A stretch of DNA of 27,558 bases, from NCBI GenBank assembly GCA_051871275.1, contig JBJECR010000139.1, positions 1-27,558 on the forward strand. The letters are read 5' to 3'. How positions within the stretch are numbered: position 1 is the first letter of the stretch; each line of letters begins with the position of its first letter. The translations under genes and the position numbers were made by a program. The notes below the pieces were generated by a model. That model was not told where the DNA came from, did not search any database, and saw nothing but the letters and a program-made list of their open reading frames with translations. This DNA is from CAJUPY01 sp051871275. Its GTDB lineage: Bacteria; Bacteroidota; Bacteroidia; Bacteroidales; Muribaculaceae. Positions 15,586 to 23,228 of this stretch are shown here, one piece after another.

Positions 15586-17217
15586 TTAGTGTTTGCTTAT
15601 TTTGAAATTTATTCTCAGTGGTGATTGTGTAGCCGCATTGGGAGAACGTATTCTGAGAATTGAAGCGATAGTGGGAGCTATCGCACGCGGGTCAACGGGT
15701 GCCGTAATTACCTGAGCATCAATACCCGGAGCAAAAATAAATGCCGGAGCCACAGGTGCCGTCTGCCGTTGTATTTTAGGGTATTCGTTTGTGTCCGGTG
15801 CCACAGTGCCGTCATCTACAATATCCCAACCCGGGAAAGTGGAGATGTAAATGTCTGCGGCATAGTCTTGATTTATATTTCTGCGGGGTGGAGTGGCGGT
15901 TTCGCCTATTCGTTCCGCAATAATGTCGTCTATAGATTGTGCTTCCGCTATTCCTGCCATACGGTTCAGGAATTTTGCTGCCTCGCTGCGGATTTCAGTG
16001 ATATTTACGTCACGCTGCTTAATCAGGTCTTGGTTCAGGAAGAAACTGTTGTTATCGTAGCCGATAACCCATTCGCCATTGCCGTAAACTGCTATGAGAT
16101 ACATATTTAGCAGCGAAATGGCTTTGCGAGGAGAAAATTCTCCGGAAGGGGTATCCCATTCGTTTTCCTTGCTTCTGCGGCGAGTGATATTTGAAGGCAA
16201 CCCGGTGATGACAATCATAGTCTTGTCCATTCCGGGGCCGTTTTTGTCGATAGCCTCTATGAGCGTTTTTATTTCACGGTCAAAGCGTATGTAGCTGTCC
16301 ATCTGCTCCATACGTATGTCGTGGTCTTCGCTGTAAATATATGGGGTGACGGTGTAGCTGATATTGAGCATATCAATGTTTTCGCCTTTTCCCATACTGA
16401 GCGACTTGATGTAGTCGCTTGCAATAGAGGTTATTTCCGTATTTACGAGCGGAGTGTTTTTGTATCGCTTAATCCTTTGAGGGTCAGTCCTATAAAAGGT
16501 GTGACGGAAGGAATATAGTTTCTTGTAAGTTGGTAAGTCCGGGTATTCTTCCGGTTTGAGGTATGATTTCCATGCCATAGTGTCAAGCCGCAAGTCCAGT
16601 GGCTGGAGGCGGTTGCGAGACTGTATGGTGTATGGAGCATCTTTGTAGTAAGTGGTTGTAGCCCAGTTTCCTGTAGCGTTGTTAATCCAGAAGGCACTGT
16701 TGCCTTTGTGTCCTGCCATCACAATAGCCTGTGCAGCATTTGGTGATATGGAATAGACGTGGCTCAGCCCTTGTGAAGCTGTTCGCAGCTCATCGCCGAT
16801 AGTGGAAACACGCAGGTTTGCCGGGGAGTATGTTTCGTTTGTGAAATTGCCTATCGTGGCAGGGTCTAAAAAGAAGGAGATGCTTCTTCTGGTGGCTCTG
16901 TCATATACTTCTGCTGAGGCTACACCGTTCATTGCCGGAGCCGCTCCGGTGTGAATGATAGCTGTCGCTGCAGCAGGGTCTATCACGGAACCGTAGTTCA
17001 CATCTGTGATAGTGACGCCTTCACGCATTATTCGGAGCATACCGCCATCCGTGAATTTGTCTTGGAGCAGATTTATATAGTCAAGTGAAAGACCGTCAAC
17101 AACGATATTCACCACAAGTGCCGGGCGACTTGCCGGCTGTGCGGAAAGGCTCATGGTAGCCACTGTGGCTATAATGAGTCCTGCTATATTTGTTGTCAAT
17201 CTTTTCTTGTTTGCCAT
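15586..17217 (-). CDS. Alkaline-phosphatase-family protein, probably catalytically degenerate
   Basis: A 543-residue exported protein with a signal peptide (about 1-27, ending LSAQ). It belongs to the alkaline phosphatase / type I phosphodiesterase superfamily: VVDGLSLDY keeps the first metal-site Asp (D41), and AGHKGNSAFWINNATGNWAT and PRAIAPTIASILRI match family segments. Other active-site positions look lost. Where active PafA-type enzymes carry the nucleophile Thr (TAPGH-type), this protein has IDPAAATAIIHTG. The usual D-x-x-G-H metal motif is replaced in the region YTVTPYIYSEDHD, and the usual DHG reads ITGLPS. It may be a pseudoenzyme or a variant with another activity. Its first 22 nt overlap the end of lnb, suggesting translational coupling, and it precedes secA by 31 nt. 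A periplasmic role tied to secretion is inferred only. Confidence 0.7.
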   Translation of the reverse strand: MANKKRLTTNIAGLIIATVATMSLSAQPASRPALVVNIVVDGLSLDYINLLQDKFTDGGMLRIMREGVTITDVNYGSVIDPAAATAIIHTGAAPAMNGVASAEVYDRATRRSISFFLDPATIGNFTNETYSPANLRVSTIGDELRTASQGLSHVYSISPNAAQAIVMAGHKGNSAFWINNATGNWATTTYYKDAPYTIQSRNRLQPLDLRLDTMAWKSYLKPEEYPDLPTYKKLYSFRHTFYRTDPQRIKRYKNTPLVNTEITSIASDYIKSLSMGKGENIDMLNISYTVTPYIYSEDHDIRMEQMDSYIRFDREIKTLIEAIDKNGPGMDKTMIVITGLPSNITRRRSKENEWDTPSGEFSPRKAISLLNMYLIAVYGNGEWVIGYDNNSFFLNQDLIKQRDVNITEIRSEAAKFLNRMAGIAEAQSIDDIIAERIGETATPPRRNINQDYAADIYISTFPGWDIVDDGTVAPDTNEYPKIQRQTAPVAPAFIFAPGIDAQVITAPVDPRAIAPTIASILRIRSPNAATQSPLRINFKISKH

Positions 17218-18368
17218 TTGGCGATATATAAGTATGAACAGTTGCGAAGCAGTACCATAAACACCAGCGGATAAAATGCCGTATTGATAGTTTGAACTCC
17301 TGCTGCAACTATTGCGAGATAACTGATTAATGCTACAAAGTTAATGATTATGGCTGAAATAGACAATACCTTTGCCTTTTTTATCCATATAGTTACGGGA
17401 ATTATAAGGCTCAGCGGGTTTAGCCAAAGGAAATTGTAGTTTGGTGATGTGGCTTCGTGGGTGGAAATGAAGATGAGAAACGCCAGAAGCAAAGTTTGCA
17501 CTGCAATGTGCACGTAAAGCACGGTGTCAAAAATTCTGCATACTTTTTTCCGCTTTATGTCCCAAACTGTAAACGCCAGTGTGATGCCAAACAGCAACCA
17601 CGCAATAAAAATCGGGGTTAAAAACAGCGGTGTAGGGTCTGCTGTGATGTCTGCCTGCGGGTTGCCGTGGACTATTGTTTCGCCGCATAGCGGAAATGTT
17701 TGTCCACCAAGGGAATAAGTGCTTGTCGGCAGCATTTCTGTGAGCAGTACGGGTGCAAAAGTTTTTTCTCTCGGGCTTATTTTATAGTCTATTCCTGGAC
17801 CGAGTGCAAGGTCTATGCCAAATTGCTGCCAGGGATATTTTTTGTGGTATTCCGCCATCACTTCACGGAAAGTGGTGAGTTCCGGTCGGGCATTTTCGTA
17901 GTGTATCCGTGTGCCTAAAGCCTGCTCGATAATCTGCATAGGGCGAGTGGAGCAGTTGTCTTTCACATAGTTGTAGCGATAGACACTGTTTTCCGGCAAA
18001 AGGTTGATATTCAATAGATAAGCAATGTTTTGACATACGCTTTGCGGCACGTTTATCGGAAATTCAAACACTGTTCGTCCTTCGTAGCAGTATTCGCCGA
18101 GAAATCTTTCCGTGTCTATCATACCGCAGAAATATTCCGTTTCTCCTTTGAGAAAGCGGTAAACGAAATTTGGCGAATTGAAGTCAAACATACCCCAGCT
18201 TATGGTGTAGTCGCATTTGCCGTCAACTTTTATTCGCATTGCCGCATGACCCTCAAGTTCGTATATTTCACGCCCCTGTGCGGTGCAAAAAATGGAAACG
18301 TAAATGCTATCGTTTGCAGATGCTATAATACTGCAAAATATGGTGAATATGAGTAGTAATTTCTTCAA
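17196..18368 (-). CDS. lnb: Lnb-like (DUF4105) lipoprotein N-acyltransferase, TTG start
   Basis: A 390-residue membrane protein of the DUF4105 family, now associated with Lnb, the enzyme that N-acylates lipoproteins in Bacteroides (recalled knowledge). A signal peptide or anchor spans about 1-18; the periplasmic N-terminal domain holds H41 in ELEGHAAMRI and C139 in VKDNCSTRP, the His/Cys pair that I recall as catalytic. About five membrane segments follow (roughly 240-370, for example PIFIAWLLFGITLAFTVW). The start codon is TTG at 18368: an in-frame TAA lies just upstream and the next ATG is residue 43 or later, after the signal peptide. Its end overlaps the phosphatase-like gene by 22 nt. 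Co-transcription with secA makes sense for lipoprotein export and maturation. Family call firm; enzyme activity likely but unproven here. Confidence 0.75.
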   Translation of the reverse strand: MKKLLLIFTIFCSIIASANDSIYVSIFCTAQGREIYELEGHAAMRIKVDGKCDYTISWGMFDFNSPNFVYRFLKGETEYFCGMIDTERFLGEYCYEGRTVFEFPINVPQSVCQNIAYLLNINLLPENSVYRYNYVKDNCSTRPMQIIEQALGTRIHYENARPELTTFREVMAEYHKKYPWQQFGIDLALGPGIDYKISPREKTFAPVLLTEMLPTSTYSLGGQTFPLCGETIVHGNPQADITADPTPLFLTPIFIAWLLFGITLAFTVWDIKRKKVCRIFDTVLYVHIAVQTLLLAFLIFISTHEATSPNYNFLWLNPLSLIIPVTIWIKKAKVLSISAIIINFVALISYLAIVAAGVQTINTAFYPLVFMVLLRNCSYLYIAKWQTRKD

Positions 18369-18396
18369 TTTACTGTCGTAGTTCTGTTATTTTATG

Positions 18397-18404
18397 CAAA
18401 GTTA
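18397..18404 (-). promoter_or_regulatory. -7 box of the lnb-secA operon
   Basis: On the minus strand TAACTTTG (18404-18397) matches the Bacteroidota -7 consensus and lies about 29 nt before the TTG start at 18368. No good -33 element was found at normal spacing. Confidence 0.6.
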
Positions 18405-18450
18405 CGATATTTTCTGCAATAATCGGTTAAAACCGTGCAAATTAGAGCAT

Positions 18451-18488
18451 AAAAAAAACCGCCGTTGGAAAAGTTCCGCAGGCGGTTT
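18451..18488 (-). terminator. Intrinsic terminator of the HU-rng transcript
   Basis: On the minus strand AAACCGCC and GGCGGTTT form an 8-bp stem around a 17-nt loop, followed by more T residues (T-run of eight in all). It lies 18 nt after the rng stop and separates rng from lnb. Confidence 0.85.
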
Positions 18489-18505
18489 GTTCTGTTTTCG
18501 AGTAG

Positions 18506-20128
18506 CTATTCTTCGCTAACTCTTGTCTTGGTTTTTGATTTAGATTTAGAGGCTGAAGAGTTCATATCTTTTTCCTCTTTGAGGTCAACCTCGTTTTTGT
18601 CTTTGTCTATTACTCTGTATTGCAGGTAAGCGAGCGACTGGTCCGGAATGATTTTGAATCCGCCGCCAATGTTGAATTTCCACTTTGCGTAAAGTGAAAT
18701 AAGTCCTTTTTTCAGGTAGGCATCAACGAATGGGTGAACATACACCTTGAAATTCTTCATTTTCAAGTCTTTCACCATATACTCTATTTTCTCTTCAAGA
18801 GTTTCCGTGAAGAGCAGAGACGGCTGTACTATTCCTCTTCCGAAGCATGACGGACATTCTTCCGTAGTTACTAAGTCCAAAGCGGGACGCACACGCTGGC
18901 GAGTTATCTGCATCAGTCCGAATTTGCTCAGAGGCAGGATGTTATGTCTTGCACGGTCGTTTGCCATCACTTCTTTCATGTGGTCGTAAAGAGCCTGGCG
19001 GTGTTCCGCCTTGTTCATGTCTATAAAGTCCACAACTATGATGCCGCCCATATCGCGGAGCCTTAATTGACGTGCGATTTCGTCTGCAGCTCGGATGTTT
19101 ACTTCAAGGGCATTGCTTTCCTGGTCGTTTGTGGCTTTTGCACGGTTGCCGGAGTTTACGTCTATCACGTGAAGTGCTTCCGTGTGTTCAATGATAATGT
19201 ATGCTCCGGACTTGAAAGATACTGTTTTGCCGAAAGACGATTTAATTTGCCTTGTGATGTTGAAATGGTCAAAAATCGGTTGGTCATCGGCATAGATGTT
19301 TACTATTTCTTTTCTTTCCGGTGCAATGAGAGTGACGTACTTGAGTATTTGCTCGTAAATTTCGGCATCGTTTACGTGGATACTCTCAAAAGTAGGACTG
19401 AAGATGTCGCGTAGCACGCCCACAATTCTGCTTTCTTCTTCAAAGATGAGTGAAGGGATTTCTGCGTGCTGTGCTTTTTCAATGGTTTTTTCCCAACATT
19501 CCACAAGTGTTTGCAGTTCATTGTTCAGCTCTGCCACTTTTTTGCCTTCTGCGGAGGTGCGAATAATCACACCAAAGTTTTTTGGCTTTATGGAACCCAC
19601 GAGTTGTTTCAATCGGAGTTTTTCCTCTGTGGATTTAATTTTTTGTGAAATGGAAATTTTGTCGCAGAAAGGGATAAGCACAAGGTAGCGCCCTGTGAAT
19701 GAGATTTCTGTTGTAAGTCTTGGACCTTTAGAGGAAATAGGCTCTTTCACAATCTGAACCAGGAGTTCCTGTCCTGCTGTGAGAATGTCTGAAACGGAGC
19801 CGTGTTTGTCTATTTCCGCTTTAAGGTTAATTTTGGAAATGTTTGGGATTTTTTTCTTGTCGGAGAGGAGTTGTTTTACGAAATCAGCACAAGTGCTAAA
19901 TCGAGAACCAAGGTCTAAGTAGTGAAGAAAAGCGTCTTTCTCGTAGCCTACATTTACGAATGCCGCATTCAGTCCGGGCATAAGTTTTTTCACCTTAGCC
20001 AGGTAAATGTCGCCCACGGCGTATGCCAGTGCACGGGATTCTTTTTGTAGCGAAACGAGTCGAGAGTCCTCCAGGAGTGCTATAGACACTTCCGTGGGCT
20101 GCACATCTACAATAAGTTCGCTTTTCAT
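18506..20128 (-). CDS. rng: Rne/Rng family endoribonuclease (RNase G type)
   Basis: A 540-residue RNase E/G family enzyme, an endoribonuclease acting in rRNA maturation and mRNA decay. The N-terminal part contains an S1 RNA-binding domain (about 35-120, with IYLAKVKKLMPGLNAAFVNV). The catalytic Asp residues lie in IDVNSGN (D323) and DFIDM (D370). RQRVRP and the zinc-link Cys pair at 425-428 (CPSC) follow. It lacks the long disordered C-terminal half of E. coli RNase E, so it is RNase G-like, but it ends in a short basic tail (SKSKSKTKTRVSEE). Its leader holds a long inverted repeat (20176-20245). It is the last gene after HU and a tiny basic ORF, and is closed by the terminator at 18451-18488. 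Confidence 0.92.
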   Translation of the reverse strand: MKSELIVDVQPTEVSIALLEDSRLVSLQKESRALAYAVGDIYLAKVKKLMPGLNAAFVNVGYEKDAFLHYLDLGSRFSTCADFVKQLLSDKKKIPNISKINLKAEIDKHGSVSDILTAGQELLVQIVKEPISSKGPRLTTEISFTGRYLVLIPFCDKISISQKIKSTEEKLRLKQLVGSIKPKNFGVIIRTSAEGKKVAELNNELQTLVECWEKTIEKAQHAEIPSLIFEEESRIVGVLRDIFSPTFESIHVNDAEIYEQILKYVTLIAPERKEIVNIYADDQPIFDHFNITRQIKSSFGKTVSFKSGAYIIIEHTEALHVIDVNSGNRAKATNDQESNALEVNIRAADEIARQLRLRDMGGIIVVDFIDMNKAEHRQALYDHMKEVMANDRARHNILPLSKFGLMQITRQRVRPALDLVTTEECPSCFGRGIVQPSLLFTETLEEKIEYMVKDLKMKNFKVYVHPFVDAYLKKGLISLYAKWKFNIGGGFKIIPDQSLAYLQYRVIDKDKNEVDLKEEKDMNSSASKSKSKTKTRVSEE

Positions 20129-20175
20129 TAATTAATTGTGTAAGTATGAAATTAAAAGTGATATAAATAAAAACT

Positions 20176-20245
20176 ACAAAGAACAAACTTTAAGCGATAG
20201 ATAGTGTTTTTGTTTATTTCACCCCGCAAAAAAGTTTGTTCTTGT
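20176..20245 (-). repeat. Long inverted repeat in the rng leader
   Basis: GAACAAACTTT (20181-20191) is the exact reverse complement of AAAGTTTGTTC (20231-20241). The outer bases ACAA and TTGT extend the stem past a one-base bulge to 20176-20245, with a loop of 39 nt. It lies about 50 nt before the rng start codon, in the likely 5' leader. Its stem may act in autoregulation or as a processing site; this is inferred. Confidence 0.6.
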
Positions 20246-20279
20246 ATAGCATAATTGTCAAATGAAGAATATTGACATA

Positions 20280-20369
20280 TTATTTCTTCTTATGACGATT
20301 CTTTCTTAAACGTTTTTTACGTTTGTGAGTAGCCATCTTGTGGCCTTTTCTTTTCTTTCCGCTTGGCAT
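20280..20369 (-). CDS. 29-residue highly basic protein, possible small ribosomal protein
   Basis: A very short ORF reads MPSGKKRKGHKMATHK and continues with Lys/Arg-rich sequence to a TAA at 20280; 19 of 29 residues are Lys, Arg or His. It is intact, begins with ATG and lies between HU and rng on the same strand, 122 nt after HU and 151 nt before rng. I recall nearly identical short proteins (MPSGKKRKRHK-type) in many Bacteroidota, and a small extra ribosomal protein, bL38, has been reported from Flavobacterium ribosomes; whether this is that protein I cannot confirm. The composition fits an rRNA-binding peptide. The conserved look of the sequence argues that it is real despite its size. Confidence 0.72.
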   Translation of the reverse strand: MPSGKKRKGHKMATHKRKKRLRKNRHKKK

Positions 20370-20414
20370 TTTTAGAAAAATTTAAGAGGATTAATAAATT
20401 TGTTTCTTGTTTTG

Positions 20415-20471
20415 TCTTTTCCCGTTTTTTTGGTGCATCATCCTTTTGCGGCTTGCATCATCGGGAAAGGG
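20415..20471 (-). repeat. Hairpin with internal direct repeat between HU and the small basic ORF
   Basis: TTTCCCG (20418-20424) pairs with CGGGAAA (20462-20468), extendable to 10 bp with wobbles. The loop carries the 9-mer TGCATCATC twice (20434-20442 and 20454-20462, the last base shared with the stem). It follows HU by 21 nt. There is no T-run on the minus strand, so it is more likely an RNA processing or stability element than a terminator. Confidence 0.4.
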
Positions 20472-20491
20472 CGGTGTGTTTATATTTACTA

Positions 20492-20764
20492 TTATTTTAC
20501 CTCGCTCTTGAAAGCTTCAGATGGCTTGAATGCCGGAATGTTGTGAGCAGGAATAATGATAGTGGTCTTTTTAGAGATGTTACGTGCAGTTTTTTCTGAA
20601 CGTTTTTTGAGGATGAAGCTACCGAATCCGCGGAGGTAAACGTTTTCGCCTTTAGAAAGAGAATCTTTCACTACGTCCATAAACGCTTCAACAGATTTGA
20701 GAACAACTTCTCTTGGAAGTCCTTTAGATTTTGCAATTTCGTTAACAATATCAGCTTTTGTCAT
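20492..20764 (-). CDS. HU-family DNA-binding protein
   Basis: A 90-residue histone-like protein of the HU/IHF family, which binds and bends DNA as a dimer and helps organise the nucleoid. The N-terminal helices (MTKADIVNEIAKSKGL and the following VLKSVEAFMDVVKDSL) and the beta-arm region (GENVYLRGFGSFILKKRSEK, then PAHNIPAFKPSEAFKSEV) are typical. Length is normal. Bacteroidota have several HU paralogues, so I give no gene symbol. It leads the group HU, small basic ORF, rng. No exact TAnnTTTG box was found upstream; the closest is TATTTTG on the minus strand (20818-20812). Confidence 0.93.
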   Translation of the reverse strand: MTKADIVNEIAKSKGLPREVVLKSVEAFMDVVKDSLSKGENVYLRGFGSFILKKRSEKTARNISKKTTIIIPAHNIPAFKPSEAFKSEVK

Positions 20765-20940
20765 TTTAGTATATCTTTATAGATGTTAGTAATAAATTTC
20801 TTGTTGTTGCACAAAATATCAGGGCTTTTTTCAAGCCTTATTGTTTTGCAAGTGCAAATATCGGAATTTTTTTTTAATAATCTGCAATATATCAGCACTT
20901 TTTTTGATTTTATTCACCTTTTTGACACATTTTTTTCTTT
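20765..20940. other. AT-rich intergenic DNA upstream of HU
   Basis: No gene seen. This stretch presumably holds the HU promoter. Features are a perfect palindrome TTTGCA-AG-TGCAAA (20845-20858), which could be an operator, a weak hairpin AGGGCTT/AAGCCT (20821-20837) and a near-match -7 box (20818-20812, minus). Together with the repeat at 20948-21079 it fills the 341-nt gap between HU and the S41 protease gene. Confidence 0.4.
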
Positions 20941-20947
20941 TTGCTCC

Positions 20948-21079
20948 AAAAATTGGCAAGGTCATATACGACCTAGCCAATTTTTGTGTGGGTGATGATT
21001 CCATACCCCACCTAGCCGCAAAAAAAAACTTTTGCGGCAAGATGAGGTTAACAAATTGCCGCAAGCTCTCCGAGCTAGC
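20948..21079 (-). repeat. Structured intergenic repeat, copy A (three hairpins)
   Basis: Read on the minus strand this copy starts 27 nt after the protease stop and contains: hairpin 1 (21079-21061), GCTAGCTC/GAGCTTGC with one A/A mismatch; hairpin 2 (21049-21005), built on TTTTGCGGC and GCCGCAAAA with weaker flanking pairs; and hairpin 3 (20985-20948), a 15-bp stem with one mismatch, inner arms AGGTC/GACCT and loop GTATAT. The blocks GAGCTTGCGGCAAT and TGCGGCTAGGTGGGGTA are identical to copy B at 27328-27479. Orientation relative to the upstream gene is the same in both copies. Confidence 0.75.
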
Positions 21080-21105
21080 ATTCCGGCGAAAATTCTTTTA
21101 TGCTT

Positions 21106-22692
21106 TTATTTCAATATTTTGAGGTAGGAATCGGAGTTTTCTATTGTTTCAAGTGCTTTGCGGAAAACGGGGTTCAGAGGATTGACAATGCGGAAATATG
21201 CTGTCATTTCAAAAAGGTCTCTGGCAATAAGTCCTTTAGAGATGGTGCTGATTGCTTCTTTGCTCTTCACAAAGTCTTCATCTACGTACTCCACACCTTC
21301 CTGCTGACCGAGTTCCACTATAGAGCGGAGCAGCTCGTCTGTCATTGCAAAGTTTGCTGTAAACTCTTCATCTGTTTTATATTGCTTTTTCAGTTCGTCG
21401 CGGTGATTGTCCACGTATGTTATTGCAAACTTGTTTATCACGCCTTTAGCCACGAGATTGCGGTAATACTTGGAGTAGGCGGTAGTGTCTATAGGCACGA
21501 AAATGTCCGGCATGATTCCTCCACCGCCATACACGAGACGATGTTTGTTCAGCGTATAGGCTTTCAGAGATTCGTCAAAGTGAATACTGTCTGCGGAAGA
21601 AAATTCACCTGCTTCGTATCTGTGGAGCATGTCTTCACCGTACTCTTCAGTTTCGCCGAGGGTGTATGGCTTTTGGATTAGGCGACCGGAAGGTGTGTAG
21701 TAGCGAGAAACGGTGAGGCGTATCATAGAACCGTCCGGGAACGGGAACGGACGTTGCACAAGTCCTTTGCCGAATGTGCGGCGTCCCACAATCACACCGC
21801 GGTCATGATCCTGGATAGCACCGGAGAGGATTTCTGAAGCGGATGCGGAGTATTGGTTTACCATCACCACCACTTTTCCTTCACGGAATATTCCCTTTGT
21901 TTCAACCGGGAAATCCACGGATTCGCCTGTGCGATTCGCTTTTGTGGAAACTACTATATCTCCCGGGTTGAGAAATTCGCTCGCAAGTTCCACTGCAGCA
22001 CCGAGGTAGCCGCCGCCATTGTCCTCAAGGTCTATAATCAGGTTTTTCATGCCTTTCTTTTTGAGAGAAAGGAGAGCCTCGCGAAATTCTTTGCCCGTGC
22101 TTTCTGCAAAACGAGCCACTTTGATGAAGCCTGTTTCCGCATTTATCATGTATGTGGCATCAATGCTGTAAATTGGAATGTCGTCACGAGTGATACGGAA
22201 CACTATGGGTTGATTTTCGCCTTTGCGATCCACGGTCACGTCTATTTCCGTGCCTTTTGGTCCGCGGAGAATACTCATTACGGAGGAGTTTTTTCTTTTC
22301 ACACCGGAAATAATGGAGTCTCCGGCAGCTATTATCCTGTCACCTGCAAGAAGTCCCACTCTTTCCGACGGACCGCCGGCAATGGTTTGAATAACGTAAA
22401 GTGTATCGTTCAGCATCTGGAATTGAATACCTATACCGCTGAAATTGCCTTGTAGCGGAGTGGTGAGTTCTTTTGTTTCCTCCTTATTGGAATATAGTGA
22501 GTGCGGATCCAGAGTTTTGAGCATGGCAATGATGGCTTGTTCCACCATTTTGTCCTCGTTTATGGTATCTACATAGAAATTTTCTATGATTTTTTGTGCC
22601 ATCACGAGTTTGCGTACATAGTCGTCGTTTTGAGCAATAGAGAGGAGTGGAAAAAGCAAGCATATTGCTGCTAAAAATAATTTTTTCATCAC
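21106..22692 (-). CDS. S41 C-terminal processing protease (CtpA/Prc-like)
   Basis: A 528-residue periplasmic serine protease with a signal peptide (about 1-20, ending SIAQ), an N-terminal helical region (YVRKLVMAQKIIENFYVD), a PDZ domain (about 85-175, with GNFSGIGIQFQ and GPSERVGLLAGDRI) and the S41 catalytic domain. The catalytic Ser is S284 in SASASE and the Lys is K309 in FGKG, the usual 25-residue spacing; DLEDNGGGYLG precedes them. The family cuts C-terminal tails of secreted proteins. About 165 residues follow the catalytic core. It is the third gene of the parE-coaD-protease row, a gene order that I recall from Bacteroides, 53 nt after coaD. The first of two adjacent ATGs (22692, 22689) was kept. 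It is followed by the structured repeat copy A. Confidence 0.92.
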   Translation of the reverse strand: MMKKLFLAAICLLFPLLSIAQNDDYVRKLVMAQKIIENFYVDTINEDKMVEQAIIAMLKTLDPHSLYSNKEETKELTTPLQGNFSGIGIQFQMLNDTLYVIQTIAGGPSERVGLLAGDRIIAAGDSIISGVKRKNSSVMSILRGPKGTEIDVTVDRKGENQPIVFRITRDDIPIYSIDATYMINAETGFIKVARFAESTGKEFREALLSLKKKGMKNLIIDLEDNGGGYLGAAVELASEFLNPGDIVVSTKANRTGESVDFPVETKGIFREGKVVVMVNQYSASASEILSGAIQDHDRGVIVGRRTFGKGLVQRPFPFPDGSMIRLTVSRYYTPSGRLIQKPYTLGETEEYGEDMLHRYEAGEFSSADSIHFDESLKAYTLNKHRLVYGGGGIMPDIFVPIDTTAYSKYYRNLVAKGVINKFAITYVDNHRDELKKQYKTDEEFTANFAMTDELLRSIVELGQQEGVEYVDEDFVKSKEAISTISKGLIARDLFEMTAYFRIVNPLNPVFRKALETIENSDSYLKILK

Positions 22693-22745
22693 GTATTCTT
22701 GTTTTTTACGTTTGTAACTATTGGAAAATAGAATAATCTTTTTTG

Positions 22746-23189
22746 TCAGGGTTTGAAATCCGATGTATCGTAGCCGTAGTGCTCAAGTTCGCGGACAATG
22801 GAGGAACTTATTGCGGAATGTTCCGGTAATGTGAACAGTATCACGGTTTCAATTCCGGCAATACGCCTGTTTATGTCCGCTATATGCTGCTCATACTCGA
22901 AATCCGCCACGCAACGGATGCCACGGAGAATGTATTTGGCACCATGAACCTTGCAGGCATCTACGGTCAGCCCGTGGTATGATATGACTTCCGCTCCGGG
23001 AATGTCTTTTACGGCTTTGCGTATTTGCTCTATTCGCTGTTCTTCCGTTTGCTGCGATGTTTTCTTGTCGTTTATGCCTATAGCAATAATTATTTTGTCA
23101 AACAGGGATGCCGCTCTTTGCACGATAGAGAGATGTCCCACCGTGAAAGGATCAAAACTGCCGGGAAAAAGAGCTATGCGTTGTTCCAT
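22746..23189 (-). CDS. coaD: Phosphopantetheine adenylyltransferase
   Basis: CoaD transfers AMP from ATP to 4'-phosphopantetheine, the fourth of the five steps of coenzyme A synthesis. The 147-residue protein has the nucleotidyltransferase motif T16-V-G-H19 in GSFDPFTVGHLS, the ILRGIR segment and the C-terminal SSSIVREL helix, all diagnostic. Length is slightly below the usual 155-165 residues but nothing seems missing. It lies 39 nt after parE and 53 nt before the protease gene on the same strand. Confidence 0.95.
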   Translation of the reverse strand: MEQRIALFPGSFDPFTVGHLSIVQRAASLFDKIIIAIGINDKKTSQQTEEQRIEQIRKAVKDIPGAEVISYHGLTVDACKVHGAKYILRGIRCVADFEYEQHIADINRRIAGIETVILFTLPEHSAISSSIVRELEHYGYDTSDFKP

Positions 23190-23228
23190 TATATATAAAT
23201 ATGTATTACTGCACTGTCAAGACGTGCG

